NCBI GenBank assembly: GCA_026770025.1
Contig: JAMXDE010000051.1
Span: 186,001-250,000, forward strand
DNA length: 64,000 nt
From: Craspedostauros australis
Taxonomy: Eukaryota > Bacillariophyta > Bacillariophyceae > Mastogloiales > Achnanthaceae
Reading direction: 5' to 3'
A program made the position numbers and the translations under genes. Below the pieces are notes generated by a model. It saw nothing but the letters and a program-made list of their open reading frames with translations, was not told the DNA's origin and ran no database searches. This document shows positions 43,268 through 53,910 of this stretch, piece after piece. Position 1 is the first letter of the stretch. Each line of letters opens with the position of its first letter.

Positions 43268-45922
43268 TTACTTCTTTGGATTCTTGTCTGTGTCTTCGTC
43301 TGCCTCCAGCGTCTTGTCGGCCAGGATGACCTCCTTGTTGCCTTCGTACGCCTGGCCGATGTAGGTCTTCCCCTCCTTGTACTTGAACAAGGCCTCACGT
43401 GGATCCTGCCCGGCCATGGCGCGTTGCTTGCCGGACTTGGCGACGGTGGACTCGTACACGTACTGCTGGAATGTCGATGTGGTGGCACCTGACGCACCGG
43501 TGGCCTTCATTCCCTTGGCCGGTGCCTGCGGTAGATTTCTAAGATGATCCGTGTCGGCCTGCTCCTTCTTCAGCTTGCGACGTTTGGAATGGTTGTAGGC
43601 GTCGTTGTCCTGGAACATAGGCAACGCGTTGGGCGTGACAATATCCTGCTCGCGAATGGCAGCTGACGATCCTGGCGCAGGGGCTCTGGATTCGTACAGC
43701 TGCTGCAGATCGTCCTCGCCGCGTTTCTTCTTGTTGGTCGTCATCCGCTTGCGCTTGCCATCCCCCAGGAGGGTGATCGCCCGCAACAGAACCCCCTTCT
43801 TGGAGTATTGGCCATGATACAAGATGTAGACATGCGTCGTAGTGGCCACCAGCAATTGATTCAGCTTGGCCTGCCATTGCATGGACACGATGCCGTTTCC
43901 GCCACTGCTTGGCGCCGCCGTGGGCAACTTCATCTTGAGCTGCAGCTTGGTGGGGGGCTTGCTACCATCTGTGATGAACATCTTGACACAGGTGGAGCCG
44001 TCGGGAAGGTTGCAACCGATGCAGACGTTGGAGCCGTTCTTGGAGAATGCCATGGTGCGATGAATTTCGGTGGGGAATTTGGTGTTGAGTTTGCTGCTCG
44101 CCGCACCGTCAGCGTGCTTTTTGGTGGGCATCAAATCGCACTGCGTCATGGGCTGGGAGGACGATTTGAGCTTCTTGCCGTCCCAGACCTGCACGAAACT
44201 CGCGGACTCATCTTTGCCTCCTTCCGTCTTGGCTTGACTGGCGATCAAAAATGTGCCATCTCGGGAGGACACATGCAAACGCAACGAGGTGACTGGTATC
44301 GCCTGCTGATCGGGGGCTTTGATGCCGTAGACGGCGCGTTGCGGGCGATTGGGGGATTGCTTGAGGTTCCATATCTGAATCGACCCGCAGACGGTGCCAA
44401 CGACGATTGTGGCGTACGTGCCGCCACTTCCAGTGGGGATCGTCGCCAATGCCGTGACGGCCGTCTTTCGGCCCTTCTCGTTCTTGATCATGACGACCTT
44501 CTTGCAGGTGAGCATGTGGAATTGCAGCTTGCCCTTCTCGACATCCCAAAATCGGATGGATCCGTCCATGCTGGCCGTGACGGCGAGATGGTGCTCGATC
44601 GGGTGCCAGGTGACGGCCGTGACAGGCCCCGTGTGACCAACCGTCTTGGTCGGATCCGACACGTACATGTCCCCGCGCATGAATTTGTACATCTCGTTGC
44701 CATCGCGATCCAAGAGTTTGGGCTGCAGACTCCCTGTCGTGACCAGCAGCTTGTCGCCGTTGCTGGAGTACGCCATGTCCAAGACACGATGGTTGCCTTC
44801 CTCCTCGACCCGAATGGTGGCGAAGGGACGTGGCAAGGCCTCCGACAATCCTGCAAAGTCGAAGAGCCGGATGCATCCGTCGGACCCGCCCACCGCGAAC
44901 CGAGCGCCGCTTGGGTCCATCGCCGTGCAAGTGACGTGGATGGAGGAGACGGAAGTGTAGGAGGAATCGATCATCTGGGAGCAATCCATCTGGAAGTAAT
45001 CCTGAAATGGCAGCCGGTATTTGTCGATGCGCGCAGTCTGCTTGTCGGAAAATTCGAAGCCAGTGTCGGCCGTGCCGTTGGATTGCCCGTTCTCCGTCTT
45101 CTGCCGTTGCTGCTGCTGCTGCTGAATGCGCTCCATCATGGAGGGCTCGGCTTGGCCAGAGGCCGCCGATGAAGACATGTCGGGCGCAACAGTGACCGTG
45201 GGATCCGCCTCCAGACTCTTCATCATGGCCTCGATCTCCGCCTGGCGTTTGGCACGCCCGGTCAATCCTGCGCCTGCATGTTCCATTGCCGCCGCTGACG
45301 CATTGTCGCCCTCCACCACGGCAGCCTTTTGTACCGCGGAGTCTTTTTGCTCAGAATCGGTCGCGTGGTTGGCAGAGCTGACATCATCACCGCCTGCTTG
45401 CTCCTCCCCCTTCCCTTCATCTTTTGAATCTCCACCAGCCTGGCCGTTCGATGGCATCGTAACTTTGAACACCGGCTGCGCAACACCGAACTGCACAGCA
45501 TCGCCGTGCTGGAGCGCCACGGGTGTTCTGTGCGGGATCTTCCTTCCGTTGACTTTGGTCCCCTTCTTGGTCTTGCAGTCCATGATCTGCAGCACGTGCG
45601 TCCGTGCATTGGCATCGCTCGCTTTGTTGCTGGGGACGTAGTAAAGCACCGCATGCTTGCGAGAGATGGACTTGTGATCGACGCGGATGTCAGCCACCGC
45701 CATCTGCCGTCCCACGATGAGGAACGGGCGCTTGTCATCGTGCGAACAGCTGGAGCGATCCACGCTGAGCGTGACGACGCTGGATGCCAACTTGGCAGCG
45801 GAATCCGATGCGGAATCCGATGCGGAATCAGAAGTGAGGGTGAGAGTCGCCCGCTTGGGAACGCCAAGCTCCTCGCGAAGTTCCTCAGACGTTGGGGAAG
45901 CTGGCTGTTCTGCTCCCGTCAT
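43268..45922 (-). CDS. WDR70-like WD40 protein with N-terminal FHA domain
   Basis: The product is 884 residues from the ATG at 45922 (MTGAEQPASP); the frame is open further only without ATG. An FHA domain lies at about 65-147: IVGRQ, then HKSISRKHAVLYY and GTKVNGRKI, the phospho-threonine-binding motifs. After a charged linker, the WD40 part starts at about 327 (CTAMDPSGARFAVGGSDG) and matches WDR70/gastrulation-defective: LLDRDGNEMYKFMRGDMY, HTGPVTAVTWHP, then ITPNALPMF-type (IVTPNALPMF). It ends with the family's C-terminal signature DPREALFKYKEG. WDR70 in yeast and animals acts in the nucleus with the CUL4-DDB1 ligase in histone H2B ubiquitylation and DNA repair. The animal and yeast forms that I know lack an FHA domain, so the fusion is unusual. 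A short hydrophilic repeat (SDSASDSASDS) lies near the N-terminus. The gene is convergent with the PH-CAMK kinase, with under 300 bp between the stops. Confidence 0.87.
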   Translation of the reverse strand: MTGAEQPASPTSEELREELGVPKRATLTLTSDSASDSASDSAAKLASSVVTLSVDRSSCSHDDKRPFLIVGRQMAVADIRVDHKSISRKHAVLYYVPSNKASDANARTHVLQIMDCKTKKGTKVNGRKIPHRTPVALQHGDAVQFGVAQPVFKVTMPSNGQAGGDSKDEGKGEEQAGGDDVSSANHATDSEQKDSAVQKAAVVEGDNASAAAMEHAGAGLTGRAKRQAEIEAMMKSLEADPTVTVAPDMSSSAASGQAEPSMMERIQQQQQQRQKTENGQSNGTADTGFEFSDKQTARIDKYRLPFQDYFQMDCSQMIDSSYTSVSSIHVTCTAMDPSGARFAVGGSDGCIRLFDFAGLSEALPRPFATIRVEEEGNHRVLDMAYSSNGDKLLVTTGSLQPKLLDRDGNEMYKFMRGDMYVSDPTKTVGHTGPVTAVTWHPIEHHLAVTASMDGSIRFWDVEKGKLQFHMLTCKKVVMIKNEKGRKTAVTALATIPTGSGGTYATIVVGTVCGSIQIWNLKQSPNRPQRAVYGIKAPDQQAIPVTSLRLHVSSRDGTFLIASQAKTEGGKDESASFVQVWDGKKLKSSSQPMTQCDLMPTKKHADGAASSKLNTKFPTEIHRTMAFSKNGSNVCIGCNLPDGSTCVKMFITDGSKPPTKLQLKMKLPTAAPSSGGNGIVSMQWQAKLNQLLVATTTHVYILYHGQYSKKGVLLRAITLLGDGKRKRMTTNKKKRGEDDLQQLYESRAPAPGSSAAIREQDIVTPNALPMFQDNDAYNHSKRRKLKKEQADTDHLRNLPQAPAKGMKATGASGATTSTFQQYVYESTVAKSGKQRAMAGQDPREALFKYKEGKTYIGQAYEGNKEVILADKTLEADEDTDKNPKK

Positions 45923-47356
45923 TGTTGGTTTTGCAGTGGGAAGGGGCACTCCAAGAGAGAGTTCTATTGGGATGGCAGAGTACGGTGGAGCACAGTGGAG
46001 GAGAGTGTTGCAAGTCGCTATAGTACTTGCAGTGGAGCCATTCGGACATCTCCTTGCGCACGGGTATGGCACAGGGTACTCTACCGCTGTACCTATTCCA
46101 TGCGTCCATGTCGGTGTGGACTGGTTACTCTGTTCTTTCCGGTTGATGTGTGGGTTGCTTTGTCTCTTCGTTTTCGCGCCAGAAAATGATTGGTGGTTTG
46201 GTTGCTCGATCCCTTCGATCCATCGACATGTCCGATTCAACGGGCCAACATGACATTTGACACGTGGCTATTGTTTCAGTCCCACATAGAATGCTGACGT
46301 CAGAATGTGAACGAAAATCGATTTCTGTCGAACAATTCATGATGGTTTGGTGTTTCGTGTGCGAGGAACTGGGAACGATTCGCTCGACCACTCAGCACCG
46401 ACAATGGGGTTCTCAATCGTCCACGGGGACATCAGTAGTGAAATCTACGAAGATGATACAACACGGTGCATCGTGGGGGCCATTCCAACAACAGACATGC
46501 AACAACGAGAAAACAGCGTGCACGCGGAACAACGTGGACAACAACACGACAAAACGACGACGACACGACGACAACGCAGCACAGACCAGTGCTGACCGAC
46601 AGCGACCAACACCGACCAACACAGACCCCTCTTCGCAAAAACAACCCAAAGGAGGTGACATCCAACGCGTATTTGTGCGTGTCTGCACGTGTCTGATGCC
46701 CTCGATTTTCTCCCAAACCAGACATCGCACACCGCGCGCCCTCTTTCCGTGTTATTTCGCTTTGGTCTACTGTGTTTTGGGATATCTGGTTGCTCTGCCT
46801 CAGATTTGCGCCAAAAGATCATTTGAACGAAACAAGCAAGCGGAGTTAGCAAGCCCCCACCTTCGTCGAAGATCCACCTCCACATCCCCTTGCATCCAAG
46901 GTGATCTTCATCCACCCGTTCAAGCGCGCTTCGTTGTGTGCCTGTGCCATTGGTTAGAGATCATCGTCGATCATTGATCGTCCATCAATCGATTCAACGT
47001 TCCAAACCATCGACTCTGAGAGTGCGAGCACTCCGTTAGTCCTCCATCATTTGCCACCAGTGCGAGCTATCCCTCTTCGGTTGACATACATCCTCGTATC
47101 ATACCATACCCTCTCTCCACGTGCATAGCATACGAGCTGCTCGGAAAAGAGCGGAGAAGTGTACCACACTCTGGAGAGAGCACTAGAGAGTACGATAGAG
47201 TGCGATAGAGTATCCCACAGGTGCTCTACTACAATATTCTATTCCAGTTGCAGCACGCCCCTGAACGCTGCACTTCAACCTCCCAACGTTTGGGCGAGTC
47301 CATCCCTGACAACATCCACCAGGCATCAAGTAGCATACGAGCAGGTGCAGAGACCG
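45923..47356. promoter_or_regulatory. Divergent promoter region between FHA-WDR70 and RRM genes
   Basis: These are 1.4 kb between divergent starts. ACA/ACGA-rich sequence lies at 46490-46640. GAGTA/GATAGAGT words are clustered at 47175-47215, followed by a TATTCTATTCC patch near 47235 on the RRM side. Short frames have no domain support. Confidence 0.5.
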
Positions 47357-49717
47357 ATGGAGACGGACAAGAGATCTGCTCATGAACTCCTGCAAAGTCC
47401 ATCGTTGAGCGCTCCGCCGACGAACGACAACTCCAATCCCCAACAGGGAACTGGGAACCTCAACGCAAGAGTGCAATCTCGTACCAAGTCTCAAACTCAG
47501 ACAAAGGCCAAGACCACGAGTGCAAGCGCAAGTGCAAGTGGAACTGCAACAAAGCGCATGCAAGACGCACACCAACAGCACCAACCAAGCAACACAGCCG
47601 TCGTCATTGCCACTTCTCCCTCCAAGTCAAACGCGGCGAACAGCGATGGTGCCAACGACGGAAACATCAGTGCCAGTGGAAGCGCCAGTGCCAGCGGTAG
47701 TAGCAGCGGAAACAAAACCGGCAAGAATCATCACCATCGCAACAAGTCCGTTCAAAGCAAGATCCCTCCAACCAAGAAGGATGAGCGCAAGCTCTTCGTG
47801 GGTGGATTGCCACAGGATGGTGAGTTTTTGCGACTTGGCTCTTGCCTGGAAAGCAGAGCAGTGTATGATACATGTCAGCTCTGCTGTCTGCCCCTTCTCT
47901 GCCTGATTGCCAACAATTGGTCCAACTTCATCTCACCCCCACCCCCACGATCGATTGCCGCCATCAACTTCTTGTATTTGTGCATTCCCCAGTGACGGCG
48001 GAAGAATTCCGGGTCTTCTTTGCCCAGTTCGGCACGCTGATGGATGCCGTCGTCATGTTCGACCGTGACACTCATCGATCCCGCGGATTCGGCTTTGTCA
48101 CCTACGTGGACCCGGTAAGTGCGATTATTCCGATACGCTGTGCTTTGAGATCGTCTCATGTCCGTGAATATGCCCAGTGCGCTCCAGTACAACTAGTGTT
48201 GTGCGCCACCCCAGAAACGTAGAGTGAACCGAAACAGCATGCACAGCATGAATTGCAGGGTGTCATGGAATCTCTAATTGCATGCCAACGAATGCACTCC
48301 ACGTGCGCCGCTGTTTCAATCAGCAGTCTTCGTTCGTTGCGACCAAGCTGCTGCCAACTTGCGCAGCACATCACTTGCGAGGGCCCCCAGGTCCTCCATG
48401 CGCTTTTACACAGTCTTTGTTCGTTTGTCCAATCCCCATACATCCCACTCCACCATCAGCGCTTTTGGAATTGAGAATTGAGACGCACTTTCTCACCGTT
48501 GGGGACTGTTATACTTTCCATCCGACTCGCATGAATGCACACCATACTTCCACTTTGGCACATCGCGCCTATTTGATTGATTCTTTTGGCCTCAAAACCC
48601 TCAACAAACAAACAAATGATAGAACGTATCCAAGATGTTGCTTGATATGCAACTCAATGACGACGACACCAAAGGTGACGGTGACGGCGATGGCATGAAT
48701 GGTGGGGTTGGAAACGAGAACGCCAGAGATGGCGCCAGTCCCAAAGACGAGGCGCCCCAGAACACGAATGGAACTAGCGCCGCGTCAGGTCCAAGCGCCG
48801 CAAAGGCATCTGCCTCCAAAGATGCAAAAAATGACTCCAATGTCAAGATTGGGCGTCTTCGCATGCGCGGCAAGGTGTGCGAGATCAAGGCCGCGCAGCC
48901 AAAGCAAGGATCCGGCAGCGCCGTTTCGCCAAGCCACGTTGGGAGCAAGCAGAACACCAGCCAGGCACGCGGTCGAGCCAAAGGATCTGTGCACCCATTG
49001 GTGGACCAGGTATCGCGAATGAGCATCGGTGGAGGCAACGCAGGAATGCTCCCTCCCCCTGCATTTGCTCACGGACACGTGCCAGGAGTGCCCAACGGTG
49101 TGGATATCTACGAATACCCTCCCATCCACCGTCCGCAGTTGGACGAAGTTATGGGGTTCGGTACAGAACACGTCGTGGGTCATGTGGGCCATGTGGCTCC
49201 CGTGTTACCGGTCGGTCATGCGTATCCATCCCCGACCGTGGGCTTGCCAGCATATGAAGGCTACGCTTTGCCGCATGCGGACGGCCTGCAGATGCCTCCA
49301 TTCGCGCAGGTCCCGATGCCTGTTCCGCTTCCAATCCCAGGACAACTGCACGCAGCAACCCAGTTGGCAACCCCGGTGACGGCAACAGCAGACCCAGGAG
49401 CAATACCGATGGCCACAGGCCCCATGCTGGCACAAGCTCCGCCCCCAGCCATGATGATGCCTCTCTACGGGCACTACTACCCGGCACCTTCCCATTGGAT
49501 TCCGTCCCCTGCCCAACCTCCTGTCGTGATCAGTCCTGCGGCTGCTGCGACTGGATATGCTGTGGGGCAACCTGCGGTACTCCCACCAACGGTCAACATT
49601 GCGCATGGCCCAACCGTCGGTCAGCACGGATACAACGATCTGCATGATCATGGGGCGCCCATGACAGACGTGACAGAACCAGTGACCGAGAATCGCGAGC
49701 GCGATGGCAGCTTGTAG
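47357..49717 (+). CDS. Single-RRM RNA-binding protein with acidic insert in the RRM, three exons
   Basis: Exons are 47357-47819, 47993-48114 and 48623-49717. Donors are GTGAGT and GTAAGT; acceptors are CAG and TAG. The product is 559 residues from the ATG at 47357 (METDKRSAHEL). A Ser/Ala/Gln-rich leader precedes one RRM. RNP2 is KLFVGGLPQD at about 145-154. Exon 2 supplies VTAEEFRVFFAQFG and RNP1 RGFGFVTY at about 184-191. Exon 3 supplies NVSKMLLDMQ. A Gly/Asp/Asn/Ala-rich insert of about 60 residues follows. The last strand, GRLRMRGKVCEIKAAQPK, is typical of hnRNP A/Musashi/DAZAP RRMs. The rest is Pro/Ala/Gly/His/Met-rich low complexity (many GH, PP and YG pairs), like the tails of hnRNPs that phase-separate. 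RNA binding is well supported; target unknown. Earlier exon 3 starts are excluded by stop codons or loss of RRM continuity. Confidence 0.87.
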
Positions 49718-50081
49718 TCAGATTCTTCATCGACAAATCCGATGCATGCGAATGCTTGCTCTGTCCCTCTGGAGAGTAGTAATACCCCCCTCTACTCCAC
49801 TCTCCGAGCATGGGAACACATTACAGTAACGTCACAGCGATGGTGTTTCGTCGCCAATTTATCCTCTATCATAGGTCCCAACTGTTAGTGTTGCATTCGT
49901 ATGACTTTTATGGACAAGCATGTAACATGACAGCACTCTTCATCCACTGGGATAGCACAGACACAGAGCTAGTATGGTATGTTGTTGATGTTTTGAGTCG
50001 CATGAGTCGAGTATTGAGCCCGGTTAGCGAGTCGCGCCAAAAAGGAGCCGTTGAGTTCATCTTGAATGAGCTCATCGACAC
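49718..50081. other. Intergenic region between RRM and GT61 genes
   Basis: This 364-bp region lies between two plus-strand genes. A CCCCCCTCTACTCCACTCTCC pyrimidine patch and AT-rich words lie at 49785-49870. No coding sequence was seen; it must hold the RRM gene's 3' end and the GT61 promoter. Confidence 0.45.
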
Positions 50082-51761
50082 ATGAAACAAGAGCTCAAGA
50101 GAGGCGAAAAGCACGATGATCTGATGGCGACTTCATTATTCCTGAAACAGAGTGGGTATCAACGAATGCAACCGAAAGATTCAGAGATGAAGCGAAGATG
50201 GCAGAACGATGCAAGGGCGAGGCAACGCAATGGGAATGGGAATGGCGGTGGCACTAGCGGCAGCAGCGCCATGGCACCGTTGGCTGCGTTGATCTCTAGT
50301 TCTATCACCGCTGTTCTCAGCAGCAACAGATCCAGGCACATCGGCGGCGCTCATCTCAGGAACCGCCAGTCATCCGTGGCGACTCCGTCATCGGTCTCAA
50401 GATCACGCAAGGTCATGTTTATGATGATGTGTCTAATGTGCCTGGGACTGATCCAACACCTGAGAACGTCCACGAGGTCGCTGAATTCCATGGAACGTTC
50501 GTTGGATGTCGCCGTTGCGCAGGACAAGTCGCCCAAATCCTCCAATCCGAAGCCCGCAGCGAAGCCAGAGCAGCAGCAGCAAGGGCCGGCGGCGAGCAAA
50601 GCGGCACCGAAAGTTTGCAACGGAACAGATCCCTCAACTCCGGGACTGTACGGCACAACTCCATTCCCCAAGACCTACCCTTGGAACATCTTCCTCAGGC
50701 CCATGCACGGCGACTTGGCAGAGCTGTGGAAAGCCAGCGAAGAACGGAATCAGGATGATCCAGCCGGAGCACGAGCACCTTCCGACGCCAGCCCCGATCC
50801 AGTCGACGGCATTGATACCGTTGCTTGCGCGGTCACCAACTTCGAGCTCTTCATCCATTTCCCCCACACCCTGCAGCGCATCCTCTCGTGCTGGTCGCTG
50901 TGGCAGCAGTTTCCGTCCGCCAGGAATCATGTCTACGTCATGCAACCGGACTGGTATGCGAGATTGCTCAATCAGAGTCCCTTCAACAAGGGAATCTTCG
51001 ACATGCTCGAAAAGGCGGGGATTCAATTCATCAAGGCCACGCCGGAAGAGTACATCCGCGAGTACGCATCCAACCCTGCCACCTTGCTCGTGGCGGAGTA
51101 CAAATATGTCACTTCGTTCCGAATGGCAAATGGGATGCACACGGCGGCCTTCCGAGAGAAAACCTACGAGTCCGTCGGCCTGACCAACAGCGACACCACC
51201 AAGTCACTTCCATACTGCTCGCCGGTCGCGTCATCACCATCGTCGACATCGACGTCGACGTTGCTTCCGCCAGGACCCATGCCCAGAATAACCATCCTCA
51301 ATCGCGATGGCAGCAGAAGGCTCATGGATGCGGCGGAGATTTCATTCGCGTTGAAGGAACGGCTCAACTTGCCGGAAGCACCACCGGTCAAGTACACCGA
51401 ATGGGCCACCTTCTCGCAGCAGGTTGAGCTGTTCGCCACGAGCGACATTCTCATCTCGCCGCATGGGGCGCAGACGGCAGGGCTCATCTTCCTTCCCAAA
51501 TGCGCCTCGCTGATTGAAGTATTTCCATTCGGTTACGGCATCCCGTTCTACTTTGGTTCGCTCAGCCACGTCGCCGGTTACAACTATTCCCACGTCTACG
51601 CTGGGAAGACCAACCTCACGGAGGACTACAAGATCCATTCTGCCACCTATGAGGACCGCTTGAGGATCCGCAGCCAGAAGGTGTGCGTGTCGGTTGACAG
51701 CGTCGTGGAAGCCGTCGCAGATCAGATCCAAAACTGGCGGCAGTGTTGTGGACTGTCATGA
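50082..51761 (+). CDS. Glycosyltransferase family 61 (DUF563)-like type II membrane protein
   Basis: The product is 559 residues in one exon from the ATG at 50082; later Mets (for example residue 36) are possible starts. A basic N-terminal tail precedes one membrane helix at about 109-122 (VMFMMMCLMCLGLIQHL), then a Lys/Pro/Gln-rich stem. The catalytic region at about 205-540 ends with the GT61 signature. ITILNRDGSRRLMDA at about 403, then VELFATSDILISPHGAQTAGLIFLPKCASLIEVFP at about 448-482, match the family's conserved R-x-I-x-N and HGAGLTN-type blocks. Plant members add beta-1,2-xylose to N-glycans or xylose to cell-wall xylan. Animal EOGT/POMGNT2 are relatives. Donor and acceptor here are unknown. 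It follows the RRM gene on the same strand with about 360 bp between them. Confidence 0.82.
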   Translation: MKQELKRGEKHDDLMATSLFLKQSGYQRMQPKDSEMKRRWQNDARARQRNGNGNGGGTSGSSAMAPLAALISSSITAVLSSNRSRHIGGAHLRNRQSSVATPSSVSRSRKVMFMMMCLMCLGLIQHLRTSTRSLNSMERSLDVAVAQDKSPKSSNPKPAAKPEQQQQGPAASKAAPKVCNGTDPSTPGLYGTTPFPKTYPWNIFLRPMHGDLAELWKASEERNQDDPAGARAPSDASPDPVDGIDTVACAVTNFELFIHFPHTLQRILSCWSLWQQFPSARNHVYVMQPDWYARLLNQSPFNKGIFDMLEKAGIQFIKATPEEYIREYASNPATLLVAEYKYVTSFRMANGMHTAAFREKTYESVGLTNSDTTKSLPYCSPVASSPSSTSTSTLLPPGPMPRITILNRDGSRRLMDAAEISFALKERLNLPEAPPVKYTEWATFSQQVELFATSDILISPHGAQTAGLIFLPKCASLIEVFPFGYGIPFYFGSLSHVAGYNYSHVYAGKTNLTEDYKIHSATYEDRLRIRSQKVCVSVDSVVEAVADQIQNWRQCCGLS

Positions 51762-53197
51762 GCCGCGAGGACGAGGACTGCGAATGGTAGTCGTGGACTA
51801 AACGTGAGGTTTTAACATGCATATTAGTACACTCTCTATTACAATATATACAATATGATATAATTGAATAGTATTTTATGAGATGCCATGCTTCCCGCGC
51901 TCAGCGGAATGTTCTCAGTCGTTGACACCATCCCCGTTCCAACGCCGAGCTTGCATGTGTTGGTATGCATGGTACATGGTGGAAGTGATGCGCCTGTGTG
52001 TGTCCCGTTGAAGCCGCAACGGAGGCCTTCATCTCACCGACTGTCTCTTTTTCTAAAGGTGCTGGACCACTGAGCCGGCATCCCACTCCGCGCACAACCG
52101 AATACTGTCATCTTACGCAATGTATGGTGGCATAGATGCAGTCGCCTCTCCCCGCATGGAAGGCGGCGTCCCGTTCATTCCCAAGTGCCCCGTCGCGGAG
52201 AAATTCACCAGCGTTGGCCAGCTGGATGGATTCATGGGAGTACTTGCTGACCTTTCCACCTTGCTTCCGAAGGTGCTCGTTTTCGGCATGTGGCAAGGCC
52301 ACGAAATGGCCGCAATTGCGGTTGCCATTCCTTTGCCATTCCTTCAATTTCGAATGGCATAGACTCATTTTTTTCTCCCTACGTTCTCCACACAACAAGT
52401 CAACCACCACACAAAGTTATGGCGCGAAAGAAGGAAAGGATCCACGACTACGCAAAATCGATGGTCAGGTTTGACTTGTTCCTGTCCCGATTTCGATTCC
52501 CGAATAGTAACTGCGTGGGAATGGAATGGACATAGTGAAACACGAACGCGATCGCCAAAATCTCTGTCGGCACACAAAGCGCAACGAATCGAATGAAGGT
52601 GGACAAGTACGTTGGTTGTGTGGCGAAATCAAATGTGATGCAGGAAGTTATTGTTCTGTGTGCTCCTTCTGTTCTCATCCCACCAACAATACGAGCTCCA
52701 GATCGCAGTTGATGCACTCGCGATAACACTAGTTGTGGAGTTTTGGCCCCTTGTTGCCACTGGTTTGCTTGCTTTTGGGAGAATCGGCGATTGGATATTT
52801 AGGAGCCCATTCAGTCACAAACCAACGAGTCGCGGGGGGAGACATTTTTTGGCCAGTTGGTCCGTCCTTCCGAGGCTCTCGCAGTGCGCCGTGTTGTAGC
52901 AATGCTCCGTCGGTCCGACTTTTTGACGAGAACCGTCAATCTTCCGTCAATGCCGGTTCAACAAAAACGGGTTGCAGCAAGACTTCGTGTTGAGGGTCCA
53001 CCCAACATTTCCACCCAATTTGGGCCATGTTTTCGTTGTTCTCGTCCGGCACGTCGCGGAGTTGTGTTGTGCAAGCGGGCATGCTCGTTTTGGCGAGAAC
53101 CATCGCCATCGCCCGTGGATTTCGTACTGGGTGTTTTTATCGCACATCCGAGCCGTCGCTGCCTGAGCCTTCGCGTATGTTGGCGATCGTGTCGACA
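51762..53197. other. Intergenic region left of the foldback element
   Basis: These 1.4 kb contain an AT-rich patch at 51830-51885 (TATTACAATATATACAATATG) just after the GT61 gene. No recognisable gene or RNA was seen. The sequence from about 52740 onward has the same texture as the outer flanks of the foldback element and could belong to a larger, decayed repeat. Confidence 0.4.
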
Positions 53198-53355
53198 GGG
53201 GCTTCCGGTAAACTGCCGGATATGGTGGTCCGAGTGAATTTTAACGGACTGACGAACAATGTTAGTCGTGAACGAGATTTTATTAGTCTTGGTTGCCATG
53301 TCCTTCAGACATTGTCGTCGCCACTCGCGACTCGTATCTGTGCGATGTCAAAAGA

Positions 53356-53518
53356 TGCCCTAAAATAGGGCACGTTCTCAAACCATGCCCTAAATTAGGG
53401 CACCTTTTCAAAACGTGCCTTATATAGGGCATCTTTTGAAAACGTGCCTTATATAGGGCACCTTTTCAAAACGTGCCTTAAATAGGGCATGTTTTCAAAA
53501 CGTGCCCTAAATAGGGCA
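53356..53518. repeat. Palindrome array 1 (six units)
   Basis: Six near-palindromes of the form TGCCYTAAATAGGGCA are spaced by 12-13 bp of CTTTTCAAAACG-like sequence, giving a period of about 28-29 bp. The core varies (AAAATA, AAATTA, TATATA twice, AAATA twice). Units with CCTT on the left arm are all in the same orientation. Confidence 0.92.
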
Positions 53519-53748
53519 CCTTTTCTCCCTCATCCACACGTCGCTGTTCGCAGCCGATTGGACGACAGAAAGAGCAAGAGCAAATCCCGCGCAACAACGC
53601 GACGACAGAGGATTATCAAAGTCATGTCACGCCAAGATGACGATAAGTATTAGTGTTCTGATTCGTCATTCGGTGACGTCCACATCGTTCCCCGTTGATG
53701 GTTTTGTGGAATGTGCCCATCGTGGCTGGGCTGTTGTGAAACAAAACG

Positions 53749-53910
53749 TGCCCTATTTAGGGCATCTTTTCAAAACGTGCCCTATTTAGGGCATCTTTTC
53801 AAAACGTGCCTTATATAGGGCATCTTTTCAAAACGTGCCTTAAATAGGGCATCTTTTCAAAACGTGCCCTAAATAGGGCATCTTTTCAAAACGTGCCCTA
53901 TTTTAGGGCA
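53749..53910. repeat. Palindrome array 2 (six units)
   Basis: Six units of TGCCYTATTTAGGGCA type with the spacer TCTTTTCAAAACG and the same period as array 1. Spacer and asymmetric units run in the same direction as in array 1, so the two arrays are direct, not inverted, copies although the element's ends are inverted. Confidence 0.92.

Noticed and set aside
43808-45172. 454-codon plus-strand frame opposite the FHA-WDR70 gene
   Set aside because: The minus-strand product matches WDR70 over its length. The plus frame is open only because of the codon bias of that gene.
46264-46977. 237-codon plus-strand frame upstream of the RRM gene
   Set aside because: Low-complexity Thr/Asn/Arg translation from ACA/ACGA-rich DNA, no domain and no link to the downstream exons.
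53356-53910. CRISPR-like array
   Set aside because: Spacers are nearly identical and only 12-13 bp, the repeats are short palindromes, and the genome is eukaryotic; this is a tandem array inside a TIR element.
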